From Ziziphus jujuba (Eukaryota > Streptophyta > Magnoliopsida > Rosales > Rhamnaceae): DNA of 64,000 nt. The stretch spans positions 2,277,001 to 2,341,000 of the forward strand of contig NC_083385.1 in the NCBI RefSeq assembly GCF_031755915.1, in the 5' to 3' direction. A program made the position numbers and the translations under genes. Within the stretch, counting starts at the first letter, position 1. Each line of letters opens with the position of its first letter. The notes under the pieces were generated by a model. That model worked only from the letters and a program-made list of their open reading frames with translations. It had not been told where the DNA came from and did not search any database. This document shows, in pieces, positions 1 through 11,623 of this stretch.

Positions 1-83
1 TAAATATTTTAGCTAGATAGATTGTGTTTTCTATTGATACATTTTTAACTTATAAGTGGTTATCTTTATGGGCATTTATGCAG

Positions 84-510
84 TATTTAGATGGAACAAC
101 TGATATAAGAAGGATGGTTCATTTTGGAAAACCATCAGAACATGAGAAAGCATGCTATACTGCAGTAAGTGCTAATCTATTTTGTTTTTCCTTTTTATTA
201 TCATTATTATTATTATATTTTTTTCAAGTATTGCAAAGTAATTTTGTTTGCTTCATTTTGCAGGTCCTCAAAGGTCATATTGCACTTGGGAATGCTCGAT
301 TTCCTAATGGAACCAATGGTTTTTTTTTTTTTTCAAATAATGTATTTCATTTTAGGTGAAATGTATTGACTATATTCTTGTAAGTTTGTGTGATAAGAAG
401 GTACATGTTCATTTTCCTACAGGTAATGCCCTAGACATTCTTGCTCAAGTTCCACTATGGAAAAATGGTATTGATTATCGGCATGGTACAGGCCATGGAA
501 TTGGGTCTTC
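84..510 (+). pseudogene. Aminopeptidase P (Xaa-Pro aminopeptidase) relic, three C-terminal exons
   Basis: Three exon-like blocks match the catalytic 'pita-bread' domain of plant cytosolic aminopeptidase P, a metallo-enzyme that removes N-terminal residues preceding proline. Block 84-164 reads YLDGTTDIRRMVHFGKPSEH, which holds the metal-binding Asp region. Block 264-318 reads VLKGHIALGNARFPNGTN. Block 423-510 reads LDILAQVPLWKNGIDYRHGT followed by GHGIGS, with the conserved HGTGHG motif. Introns have GT/AG borders and phases agree between blocks. After GHGIGS the expected LNVHEGP region is absent and a foldback sequence begins, so the metal-binding C-terminal part is lost. The 5' part would lie outside the window. 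The family assignment is from remembered motifs. Confidence 0.85.
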
Positions 511-511
511 C

Positions 512-589
512 GCCATCATGTTCAAGAATATTAACAATAGGGTGATAGAAGTCTATAACCCTATTATTAATATTCTTGATCATGACGGC
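512..589. repeat. 78-base foldback hairpin ending the aminopeptidase P relic
   Basis: Bases 512-549 pair with 552-589, 34 of 38 positions complementary with a 2-base loop. It sits exactly where homology to aminopeptidase P stops. The right-hand copy is at about 63641-63718. It could be a tiny MITE or a miRNA-precursor-like foldback; the sequence does not decide. Confidence 0.8.
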
Positions 590-1109
590 TGTAATAGTTG
601 AGTGCTCGAGCTCCTGCGAATCCAAACAGGAGCCGAATAACATTACTACTAGGGTCAGTCTTAAACGATATCGTTTTGGCCTTCAAAGACAAAGAAAAAT
701 CATAGTTATTGTGTCTTCCCATTCAATTTGTTCAAAGATATGCCGCAACACATAATCAGCTCTTAAAATGTTATTTTGTCTTCCCATTCAATTTGTACTT
801 AAGTCTCTCATCCGCTATGACAATTTGCAACTCCCTTCATAGAGAACCCCTAAGAATAATGCAATGGAAAGAATAGCTTAACAATCGTTCTAATTGCATA
901 CTATATAGATTGAGTATGATACAAAATTGTATTCGAATTTTATTAATGATAACTTGTAATGTTTTTGTCATGTGTCTTTTAAATTCGAATCAATAAGAGT
1001 TTGTCATCACTATATTTTTTGGGTCACTGTGTTGTTGGTAGTATTTATATTTATACCATATATACATATGTTTGTCCAAATATTTATTTTTATATTTTAG
1101 CCTTTTACA

Positions 1110-3700
1110 TATATGGTATATTTGATGGTTTGTTGTCAACAAGAAAATAATGGTATGGCAAGAATATTGTATGGTATAAATATAACTTTATTAATGATTC
1201 TGACAAAAGAATCCACAAAAGATTTGGAAAAAGTGATAAAATTACAAACAAAGTGGATTACCTATGGTCTATCGGTAATTATAGATGAAAACCGTTGGTA
1301 ATCAAGTAAATTGGAGCATAAATATACACTTCGAGACACAGTTTATTTATTAATCAGACTTATAATCAAAAACAAACTTTTTGCAAGTAGGTGTATTGAA
1401 TTGTAATGATTCAAAATAAAAAATAAAAGAATTCGTAATTACCAATGGCACAAAATCGGTAATACCGATGGTACGTTGGTAATCAAGTAAATTAGGGTTT
1501 TTGCTTTATTTACACATTTTTTGTGTTATCTAATCTTGATAATTATATTAAACTTTACATAAAGTTGTATTAAGCATTTTTTTCATCCACATTCACATTA
1601 TTATTGTTTTTGTATTGAAGTGTGGTGATTTGAACTTAAAAATTTGAGAATCGACAATTATCAATGGGTCTTCTGTATTAGTGATGAAAACCATCGGTAA
1701 CCCAATATGGGTCTCCATATAGTTGTTAGAAAAATTACCGATGGCCCATCGGTAATTTCCATTTGTCTTACTTTTTCAAAGCAAATCACCACAATTTAAT
1801 CTATCGACGTCAATAATATGTGTTTCCACCAGAAATGTACTAAATATAATTTTATTAATAATGGTGAATAAAAAAATCCACAAAAAGTTTGGAAAAAGTA
1901 AAAAAATTACAAACAAAGTTGATTACCGATGGCTGATCAGTATTACCAATGAAAACCGTCGGTAATCCAATATAGGTCTCCATGTACTTGCTAGAAAAAT
2001 TACCGACAGTTTCCATCGGTATGATAAATTACCGAAGTTTCATCGGTAATTACTAAAACCCCTATAGTAATCACATTTTATCAATTTTTTGGCCTCCACA
2101 AGTCCCCTAATGTGTGTTAAATGTAACAAAATGCAAAATATACATTCTTCAATGATCCTAAAGAGAAAAAATCCCACAATTTCTGAAAAAGTTCTCAAAT
2201 TGGCACAAAAATTTGATTACTATAGGGCCTTCGGCAATTACCGATGAAACCTACGGTAATCAATTTGTAGTTGCTGGAAAAATTACCGTAGGTTTCATCG
2301 GTAATTACCAAAACCCCTATAATTATCACATTTTACCGATTTTTTGGCCCCCACAAGTCCCCTAATGTGTTAAATGCAACAATATGCAAAATATACATTT
2401 TTCAATGATCCTAAGTAGAAAAAACCCTAAAATTTTGAAAAAAGTTCTCAAATTGGCAAAAAAGTTTTATTACCGTCAAGCTTTCGGTAATTACTGATGC
2501 AACCAACTGTAATCAATTTGTCCATGCTTGAAAAATTACCGTAGGTTTCATCGGTAATTACCGAAACCCCTGTGGTAATCACATAACATTACTGTAGGTT
2601 GCATCAGTAATTACCGAAGGCCCTACGGTAATCAAATTGATAAAATGTGATTACCACAGGGGTTTCGGTAATTACCAATGAAACCTACGGTAATTTTTTC
2701 AGCAAGGACAAATTGATTACCGTAGGTTGCATTGGTAATTACCGAAGTCCCGATGGTAATAAATTTTTTTGGCCAATTTGAGAACTTTTTCCCAATTTTT
2801 GGGATTTTTTCTCCTTAGGATCATTGAAGAATGTATATTTTGCATGTTGTTGCATTTAACACACATTAGGGGAATTGTTAGGGCTAAAAAATTGGTAAAA
2901 TGTGATAACCATAGGGGTTTCGGTAATTACCGATGAAATATACGGTAATTTTTCCAGCAACTACAAATTGTTTACCGTAGGTTTCATCGGTAATTACCGA
3001 AGGCTCTACGGTAATCAAATTTTTGTGCCAATTTGAGAACTTTTTCAAAATTTTTGGGGTTTTTGCTTCTTAGGATCATTGAAGAATGTATATTTTGCAT
3101 GTTGTTGCATTTAATATATATTAGGGGACTTGTGGGAGCCAAAAAATTGGTAAAATGTGATAACCATATGGGTTTTGGTAATTACCGATGAAACTTACGG
3201 TAATTTTTTCAGCAAGCACATGGACCCCTAATATGGATTACCGACGGTTGCATCGGTAATTACTGATGACCCATCGGTAATCAAATTTGAATGAAATTTT
3301 CTAATTTTTTTCAAACTTTTTGTGGATTGTATTGTTGAGGATCATTAATAAAGTTTTGCATGTTCTTAATGGAAAACACACATTATTGAAGTTGTTAGAT
3401 CGAAAAAATATGCAAATTGAAATTACTGATGAGGTTTCAATAATTACCGATTACACCGTCGGTATTAATAATTACCGATGCACCATCGTTAATCAACGTT
3501 ATTTGAAATTTTTCCACTTTTTCCAATCTTTTGGTGGATTCTATTATTGATGATTATTAATAAGGTTAGATTTAGCATGTTCTTAGTGGAAACTCTCATT
3601 ATTGAAGTTGTATAAGTTTTCATTTTGTTGATTTCGATTGAACAATAGGAGAATTTGCAATTACCAATGGACCATTGGTATTATGATGGTTCCCATCGGT
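1110..3700. repeat. Large inverted-repeat array built from TTACCGA..TCGGTAA hairpins
   Basis: Short complementary motifs of the type TTACCGATG / CATCGGTAA recur dozens of times between longer AT-rich repeats. The block reads as a long palindrome: sequence left of about 2585 returns inverted right of about 2645 (the same 'gtggtaatcacat' flank, the same Fe-poor AT units containing 'aagttctcaaattggc' and its complement). Arms are about 0.9 kb (roughly 1670-2585 and 2645-3560), with extra related units further left near 1110-1300. No credible gene lies within. The block belongs to the same family as 25825-28093, by shared motif and architecture. Confidence 0.8.
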
Positions 3701-3867
3701 ACATTTTTTAGCCATTCAATCATAACTTTTTTCAACAAACCGCAATTATATTGTAGGTAAGAGATGTGCAACATAACATTAATTACGGCAACATAATTGT
3801 AAGATAACATAAGCAAATTACAAAGCACACATCCAGCAATTGAGCTACTAATTATAGCTAGCATTCG

Positions 3868-6863
3868 TGTCAGGACCCGTCCAAAGTTCCCCACCAGAAC
3901 CCTAGACAAGCCCTGATCCCAGGGAAACCCTACCGGACCCTTCTGTGGAAGATCCGGCAGAACCTCCCCTAAGGGATGGACTTACCACAAAATTTCCTGC
4001 ACTGAAAACACACTTCTATAATTGTCCCCTTATTCCTCCCACAGTACTACGAACTGGTTCCACAAATTTCAGCACTCCAAAATAAAAATACAGTAATCCA
4101 GTGCAATACAAATACATAAGTGTCCCATACAGTATACAGAGCTTTATGAAGTACTACAAAATACAGAATACAGCAAAAGTGAAAGAAATATTACAACTGC
4201 AGTAAAAGAAGAACAAGGTACTGCACGAACAAATACAGCGAGGAAGATCAAGTCCGCTCCGAGTGAACACCGACAACCTGGTACCTAGAGGAACGGAATT
4301 TAAGAGTGTGAGATGCTAATCATCTCAGTGAGCGACCCTACTACTCTACACTATAATACCACGGTAATAGGTATATAAATAATAATTATTTGGAAATAAT
4401 ATTTTCTCTCAAAACCCTTACAATTCTCTCAGTTGGAAAGGTTCCCCTTTTTAAAACATTTTCACAAAACCCTTATTCATATTCCCCAAAAACCAAGACA
4501 TCAAATGAGTATCCGAACAGTAATAAATAAATTTTAATTCCAATACAGCTTTAAAACATTTTATTTTTTTTTAAAATACAGTTCCAAAAATCAGTTGATG
4601 CACCCACTATATACCAGTGGCGCCAACAGTACCCAGCGTCCCAAGGTACCGCCAGACAGGAGGTTATAGAAAGAAACCGGCATACGGTCGCATGGCGTCC
4701 CACTGTGCCGCTGCTAACCTGGTGTCCCGGCCAAAGGGGGGTGGCCACCCTCTCCGATGGCATCCACAGAACACCCTCATAATATCACCTGCGCGCTACT
4801 CACACCCACCTGCGCGCTAATCATATCCGTGTGCACAATATCCATATCACATATACCATATCACATAATCAGAACACCAGTACGTGCGCGGTGCATCTAA
4901 AAATCATAAAATCCACAATTTAAATTATAAAACAAATTTCACACTTTTCATAAACATAGCGGGCATAATCCATCCGCTTGAACCGGGAAATTCTCCACAA
5001 TTTCCTTATAATTAATACCATAAATCCCATGATTTTCAAATCCACCAACTCCCAAATCCATCAATTCAAATATCCACATTTTTTTCCAAGCATAAATAAT
5101 TTCTCGAAATATCATAATCAAATCCCATAATATTTTATGGGCATATTTCATAAAAATTGAAATCACCAACATAACCAAATATTTTCCTTGAAATATTTGA
5201 AAATCAAATCGTGCCCAATTTACCATTAAAACCACACCAATTTCAAAATCCTCAAAACCATAAAATAATTCCACATGGCATAAATTGGTGAAATGCACAT
5301 TTTCTTAAATCCGATAAATTCACAATAATTTCCACAATAAATCAAATAAATATTTGGCACATAAAAATTAAATTCCAAATATTTAAATCACACATAATAT
5401 ATTCACCAATTAAATTTCCCAAAATTAAATTGAAGGTGGGTCACTCACCTTGTGCATGTATCTCAATCAAGATCCTCCGCAGGATCGACTCCGCTACTCG
5501 CACGTGCACCTAAAACATCCACAGTACCAAAACCACAAATATTAATATTTTATTCGGGTAATCCCCAAATGGGTACCCGAGGAGCGAACACCAAACGATA
5601 ACTAAAATTTACGAATTATGTACCGAATCGAAGCTCGAGTGATGCTAATCACAGATCCGGTCTTAATTTCCGATGATCGTACCCGACGAGGTCGGAATTT
5701 TATCGGGAAGCTTTTCGGGTTTCGGCTCCGCAATTCTCCCAAACCGTCGCGAATTGGCGGAAACGGAAGTCGTATTTGGGTTCAGGAGGTCGAACACTGC
5801 GGACTGGAGCTGGCCGGAATTTCGGGTACTCGCCGGAACAGTATTTTCCGGCGGGCCGCCGCGGTCACCGGCAACCGTCGCCGGCGGCGCGTGCGTGCGG
5901 TGGCCGTTGGCTGTGAAATTTTGCAGACTTGTAGATCATGAGGAGAGCACTCCAACGGGACCGGCGGTGAGCAAAACGGAGGTCGGACGGCGGAGAAATC
6001 ACCGTTTGAAGATTTCAGACCCCTCGCCGGAAAACGCTCCGATCCCGGCGCGTCGGTGGTCCGATGGCCGTGATTTTTGGTGGGTAGGCCGGACTTGAGG
6101 AGAGGATCAAGGCTGTCAGGCGCGTGTGGCCGGAAAATGGCCGGAACAGTGCCGATTCGCGGTGGCCGGCGGTGGAGGGGGAAAAATCGCCGCCAAACTT
6201 CGGACGTCCCATCCGGGCGCGTCCGGCGGCCGTTCGCCGTGAAATTTGGAGGTTTTGCCGGAAATGAGGTGGGCAATCTGGCTGGCCGGCGCGTGTACAG
6301 TAACTAGGCCGGAAAACGTGAAAATGATCGGCGACCGGTGACTCTCTCTCTCTCTCTCCTCTCTCTCTTTCTCTCTCTTCCCCGAGTGTTTTAACAAATA
6401 AAAACCCTGCATGATACTGTTCATGCCACGTGGACCAATCAGAAGCTGACACGTGGCATTACTGTGCACTTAAGCCAAATATATTAAAATAATACGGTAC
6501 CCGGCGAATTTCAAACGTCCGTAACTTTTTAACCACATGTCCGATTTAAGCGTGCCGCTAGTCTATGAACTCGTATCGACGAGTACTTTACAACCATACA
6601 AGAGTAAACTCAAAATTACATCACAAGAAAAAGTCAACTCCCGGCACCTTCTGGACAGTTTGCACTTCAACTTGTTTTGCCCATAACTTTCAAACCGTAG
6701 CTCCGTTTTCGACGTTTAGTCTACGAACTCAGGGCGTCATGCACTTCGCCACGGTACCCTGGTCAACTCGAAATTCCCACCGAGTCAAAAAGTCAACTTT
6801 TGACCCCTTCGGTCAACGGTCAACGTGCACGGATTCCGGTGCGATTCGGGACGGGGTGTTACA
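3868..6863 (-). repeat. 3' LTR of the gypsy element (about 3.0 kb, complete)
   Basis: On the minus strand it begins TGTAACACCCCG just after the polypurine tract and ends with CCTGACA at 3868. Bases 3868-4489 are near-identical to 11624-12245. The region 5600-6320 is strikingly GC-rich compared with the rest of the window and is followed by a CT-rich run near 6344-6380. Several plus-strand open frames there are composition effects rather than genes. Confidence 0.9.
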
Positions 6864-6865
6864 GC

Positions 6866-6876
6866 CTTCCCCCCTT
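6866..6876 (-). other. Polypurine tract of the gypsy element
   Basis: On the minus strand AAGGGGGGAAGG lies immediately upstream of the LTR start TGTAACACC, the usual primer for plus-strand DNA synthesis in LTR retrotransposons. Confidence 0.85.
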
Positions 6877-6907
6877 ACAAAAATTTCATCCTCGAAATTT
6901 CCGCACG

Positions 6908-8311
6908 TCACTGGAACAGATACGGGTACTGCTCACGCATCTGTGCTTCGGGTTCCCACGTTGCTTCCTCGACTAAGTGGTTCCGCCATAAGACCTTAAC
7001 TAGAGGAATAGTCTTGTTGCGTAGTGTCCGTTCCTCGCAATCCAAAATCTGTACTGGTTGCTCCACATACGAAAGATCTTCCCTTATCTCTATGTCCGGA
7101 CTCTCGAGTACGTGCGAAGGGTCTGCAATATACTTCCGTAGCATCGACACATGAAATACGTTGTGAACTCGAGCTAGCTCTTCCGGTAACGCCAACCTAT
7201 ACGCCACCGGGCCAATCCTCTCCGTAACCTCGTAAGGCCCAATATAACGAGGACCCAACTTACCTCGTCGTCCAAAACGTACTACTCCTTTCCATGGAGA
7301 TAGTTTTAGGAATACCCAATCTCCTACCTCGAATTCCAAATCCTTTCTACGCACATCGGCGTAACTCTTCTGTCTATCTTGGGCAACCTTCAATCGATCC
7401 CTAATGATCTTCACCTTGTCCAAGGTCATCCTTAAATACTCAGATCCGACCGCATTATTTGTTGCAAGGAGCCTCTCTTCTCCTACCTTACTCCAACACA
7501 AAGGTGTCCGACACTGCCTCCCATATAAAGCTTCATACGGGGACATTCCAGTACTCACTTGATAACTGTTGTTGTAGACAAACTCTATCAGTGGCAGTTG
7601 TTCATCCCAGCTACCGCAAAATTGCATAATGCAAGACCTTAGCATGTCTTCTAATGTCTGGATTGTGCGCTCTGCTTGTCCATCAGATTGCGGGTGAAAA
7701 GCGGTGCTGTAGTTAAGTCTTGCTCCTAGTGCATCAGCCAACTTCCGCCATAGTCGTGAAGTAAAGCGCGGATCTCGATCGGAGACGATGGCTAACGGTA
7801 CTCCATGAAGACTTACAATGCGTTGCACGAACAACTGGGCTAACTTCTCGGGCGAAAAACGTTCTCGTACCGGTAGGAAGTGTGCCGACTTGGTGAGACG
7901 ATCGATGATTACCCAAATGCCGTCGTACCTTCTAGGTGTGGAAGGAAGCTTGAATACGAAGTCCATGTTGAGTTCTTCCCACTTCCACACGGGAATCGGT
8001 AAAGGTTGGAGTAGTCCCGAAGGCTTCTGTCTTTCTGCTTTCACTTGTTGACAAATCAAACACTTTGATACGAAGTCTGCCACTTCTCTCTTCATACCAA
8101 TCCACCAATAATACTTAACAAGCGTCCGGTACATCTTAGTACTCCCAGGATGCATCGCATACATCGAGCTATGCGCCTCCTCCAAAATCTCCTTCTTGAG
8201 TCCTGGGATATCCGGAACGCAAAGTCGTCCTTTATACACGAGGGCTCCATCCCTCCTTATGGAAAATTCCGGATCAAGACCTTCTTGTACCTTGCCCTTA
8301 ATTGTCCTCAA
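6908..8311 (-). pseudogene. Gypsy pol, integrase part with C-terminal chromodomain-like tail
   Basis: This 467-codon frame is the 3' third of pol, cut from RT/RNase H by one stop in the same frame (about 8319-8321). It shows the zinc-binding HHCC region ending CLICQQVK, then the integrase core with catalytic Asp in NMDFVFKLP, Asp in VSDRDPRFTS and Glu in DGQAERTIQTLEDM. The GPY/F-type region follows (KLGPRYIGPYEV), and the end, VLWRNHLVEEATWEPE, is a chromodomain signature that in this family targets chromatin. Integrase motifs look intact. It stops 45 bases before the 3' LTR. Confidence 0.92.
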
Positions 8312-8320
8312 CTTAGGATC

Positions 8321-10039
8321 TTACATTTGGGTCTCTACTATACGATCCACCAACACCGGTCGTACCTGGAAGCTAGCCATGAGAACTCCTGAAGGATGCA
8401 TATGCATTAACACCCCCATCTTCTTCAACTCCACCATGAGAGGTAGTTGGATGACTTGGATGTGAGCAAGGGATCCAGTAGCCTTCCTACTCAAAGCATC
8501 TGCCACTACATTCGCCTTACCCGGGTGATAGTCAATCACACAGTCATAATCCTTTAACAACTCCATCCATCGCCTTTGCCTCATATTTAACTCCTTCTGA
8601 GTGAAAATATACTTGAGGCTCTTGTGGTCGGTATAGATTTGGCACGTGGCCCCATACAAGTAGTGCCTCCACTTCTTTAGAGCAAAGACTACCGCCGCCA
8701 ATTCTAAGTCGTGTGTAGGGTAATTCTGTTCGTGCTGCTTCAATTGCCGAGATGCATACGCTACCACCCTTTGATTCTGCATTAGCACGCAACCCAACCC
8801 TTGATGGGATGCATCACAATAAACTTCAAAACCTTCATTCCCATCAGGTAAAGTTAAAACAGGTGCGGATGTCAACTTTTGCTTCAACTCCTGAAAACTC
8901 TGTTCACACCTGTCCGTCCAACTAAATTCAACATTCTTTCGGGTCAATCTATGAAGCGGCCCGGCAATCCTTGAAAACCCTTCAATAAAACGACGGTAGT
9001 AACCCGCTAATCCAAGAAAACTTCGTACCTCCCTCACAGTGGTAGGGCGCTCCCAACTCAACACTGCCTTTACCTTATCAGGGTCCACATAGATACCTTC
9101 TGCCGACACGATATGTCCGAGAAAACCCACTTGATTCAACCAGAATTCACACTTGTCGAACTTAGCATATAGCTGATGCTGCCTTAGAGTTTGGAGCACT
9201 CTCTTCAAATGCCTCACGTGCTCTTCTTGGCTCCTTGAATAGATCAGAATGTCATCGATAAATACAATGACAAAACGATCCAAGTACGGACGAAACACCC
9301 TATTCATCAAGTCCATGAAAGCTGCTGGGGCATTGGTGAGTCCGAACGACATCACTAGGAATTCATAATGTCCGTACCTCGTCCTAAAGGCAGTCTTAGG
9401 AATGTCCGACTCTCGGATCCTTAACTGATGGTATCCCGACCTCAAGTCGATCTTGGAGAACACCTTGGCACCTTGGAGTTGGTCGAATAAATCATCTATC
9501 CTTGGCAACGGATAGCGATTAGGAATGGTGACCTTATTAAGTTGTCGGTAGTCTATACACAGCCTTAGACTACCATCCTTCTTCTTTACAAACAAAACTG
9601 GGGCTCCCCACGGCGATATACTTGGTCTAATAAACCCCTTATCTACCAAATCTTGCAACTGGACCTTTAGCTCCCTTAACTCCGCTGGAGCCATCCGATA
9701 CGGTGGTAGAGAAATAGGCACGGTGCCTGGAATCAATTCAATGGGAAAGTCAACTTCCCTTTCCGGAGGCAATCCTGGTAACTCCTCAGGAAACACGTCC
9801 GGGAAATCCCTCACAACGGGCATGTCTTCCAACCTGACCCCACTTACTCGGGTATCTATCACATGAGCCAAATACCCCTGGCAACCTTTATTCAGTAGCT
9901 TCTTGGCGGTAAGGGTAGATATCAACCTCGGTACGGGCCTTCCAACTCCTCCACGGAATACTACTTCTGGCAACCCTGGCCTCATGAATGTAACTTCCTT
10001 GCTGAAACAGCGACAGATGCATGGTTCCTTGCCAACCAA
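8321..10039 (-). pseudogene. Gypsy pol, reverse transcriptase and RNase H part
   Basis: The frame covers the end of the protease linker, reverse transcriptase and RNase H. RT motifs include [33 protein letters not shown] and the catalytic [10 protein letters not shown]. RNase H shows [37 protein letters not shown] and ADALSRK. The frame differs from gag-protease, with the shift at roughly 10005-10020 where the protease frame dissolves, and it ends at an in-frame TAA before integrase. In related elements gag and pol are one continuous frame, so both breaks are probably disabling. Confidence 0.92.
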
Positions 10040-11481
10040 TCCATGCCCAAAATTACATCAAGTCCGGACAGATCCAACAGGATCAAGTCCGCCTCCATCA
10101 CTTGATCTTCGATGCAGAAGAAATATTCCTTGATTAACTGGCTAGGCCACAAGGATTCTCCTGCAGGAGTGGCTATCTCTACTAGACATTCTAAAGGAGT
10201 AGGGGTCATACCGACCCGAGTGATGAATTCCTTGGAGATGAATGAATGTGTTGCTCCCGGGGCTATAAGTACTAATGCATCATTACCGAATATATTCAAC
10301 GTACCTGCCACGACGTTCGGTGTAGCTAGGGCCTCCTGCTGCGTCATCGCAAACACTCGACCCTGCCCTGTCTGCTGGGGCCTCCGTCCTCTACCCCTGC
10401 TCGGTCCAACAGGCTGTGGAACTGATCCCGATGAACCTCCTACTGCATAACTCCCTCGGGAACTCTGACCCCGCGATCCACTGGCCTGATGTGATGGTGG
10501 GCTCGCCCCTAACACTCCCGCCTCTCCATAAGGGCAATTTCTCTTAATATGTCTCGCCTGTCCACACTGAAAGCACACACCCTCAAACTGGCAAATCCCA
10601 TGGTGTGCTCTATTGCAACGTCTGCAGAATGGCTTGGGGCTAAACCCAGAGTGCTGATATGAGCTCGTGCCGCCGCTGATGGAATGGCGCGCTGGTTGGG
10701 GCATACGATAGCCGCCTCTCCTCTGAAATCTGCCTCGAGGGCTGAACCCACCACTGTCTGAGCCTGAACTATGACTCTTCTTAGATGCCCCCTGTCGAGG
10801 TACCCCGCTGTACGAACCTTCGAACGGTCTGCGCCTCGAGGGTCTGTGTATCTCCGCCTGTCTCTCTAGCTCGAGCGCTGCATCCCTGGCGGACTGATAG
10901 GTGGGGTGTACTGACCTAGAAAGGGTGTAGCCGATGCTCTCGTTCAACCCGTCTATGAACCTCACCTTCTTCGCGTGATCGTCGGGAATCAAGTGCATGC
11001 AGAACTCTGACAGCTCCCGGAACCTCCTCTCGTACTCTGTCACCGTCATGTTTCCCTGGCGCAGTCCCTCGAACTCTCTCCTTCTCGCCTCACGGTAGGC
11101 AGGAGGACAGAACTCAGTAGAGAAGGCAATCTTGAACTGGTCCCACGTATGCCTTCTGCGGGTCTTCTCCATTTGCCACCACTTCCGGGCGTCTCCCTCT
11201 AACATGAACCCAGAAATCCTCACCATATCCTCATCGGGGCACTGCATCCCCTCTTCCAAGATTTTCTCCATGCTGGATAGCCACTTCAAGGCTGCAGCTG
11301 GGCATTGGCTTCCATCGAACTCCACAGCTCCTAAACGTCGAGCCTGATCCACGGATCGGTTACTAGAGCTTGAACCTCCTAAGGCTCTAGTTAGCTGAGA
11401 GACCAGATCTCTAAGGCTTGATCGACTCCCGGAACTCTCAGCCGAGCGTTCCCGAGTTCTACGTGTGTCCCGCCGACTCAT
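9982..11481 (-). CDS. Gypsy gag plus aspartic protease (protease catalytic Asp replaced)
   Basis: The 499-codon frame begins [17 protein letters not shown]. Residues about 75-210 form the retrotransposon gag region ([28 protein letters not shown]), and a zinc knuckle [15 protein letters not shown] lies near residue 310. The protease core should contain D-S/P-G-A-T-H-S, but here the codon is GCC and it reads [10 protein letters not shown], losing the catalytic aspartate. The second protease landmark VILGMDWL is kept. The last residues ([12 protein letters not shown]) are out of frame relative to pol. Gag may still be expressed; the protease should be dead. Confidence 0.9.
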   Translation of the reverse strand: MSRRDTRRTRERSAESSGSRSSLRDLVSQLTRALGGSSSSNRSVDQARRLGAVEFDGSQCPAAALKWLSSMEKILEEGMQCPDEDMVRISGFMLEGDARKWWQMEKTRRRHTWDQFKIAFSTEFCPPAYREARRREFEGLRQGNMTVTEYERRFRELSEFCMHLIPDDHAKKVRFIDGLNESIGYTLSRSVHPTYQSARDAALELERQAEIHRPSRRRPFEGSYSGVPRQGASKKSHSSGSDSGGFSPRGRFQRRGGYRMPQPARHSISGGTSSYQHSGFSPKPFCRRCNRAHHGICQFEGVCFQCGQARHIKRNCPYGEAGVLGASPPSHQASGSRGQSSRGSYAVGGSSGSVPQPVGPSRGRGRRPQQTGQGRVFAMTQQEALATPNVVAGTLNIFGNDALVLIAPGATHSFISKEFITRVGMTPTPLECLVEIATPAGESLWPSQLIKEYFFCIEDQVMEADLILLDLSGLDVILGMDWLARNHASVAVSARKLHS

Positions 11482-11609
11482 CGTAGTCGATTACTGTAGA
11501 AACAAACAAGAGTTTAGAAACGGGGACACTTAAGCACGATTACAAAAGGAAGGAATTTACGGATGGGCTGTACAGCAATGCACAGTCCCTTAGGATTACA
11601 AGAACCTAT

Positions 11610-11621
11610 GCTCTGATACCA
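11610..11621 (-). other. Primer-binding site (initiator tRNA-Met)
   Basis: Minus-strand TGGTATCAGAGC lies two bases inside the 5' LTR end. It complements the 3' end of plant initiator tRNA-Met, the usual primer for this class. Confidence 0.9.
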
Positions 11622-11623
11622 AC

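Larger units (their letters stand above)
1..880. repeat. Left copy of the window-bracketing duplication
   Basis: This stretch reappears at 63131-64000 in the same orientation. I counted about 17 substitutions or small indels over some 870 bases, so identity is roughly 98%. It contains the last recognisable exons of an aminopeptidase P relic, an 80-base foldback and about 290 bases of AT-rich DNA beyond it. Both copies run to a window edge or beyond, so the true duplication length is unknown. Confidence 0.95.

Noticed and set aside
1113..1301. 62-codon frame in the first repeat array
   Set aside because: It is inside the inverted-repeat family and has AT-driven composition; no family resemblance.
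5618..6469. Several long open frames on both strands in a GC-rich stretch
   Set aside because: They lie in the 3' LTR of the gypsy element, overlap each other on both strands, have low-complexity Arg/Pro/Gly content and match no family. GC-richness explains the absence of stops.
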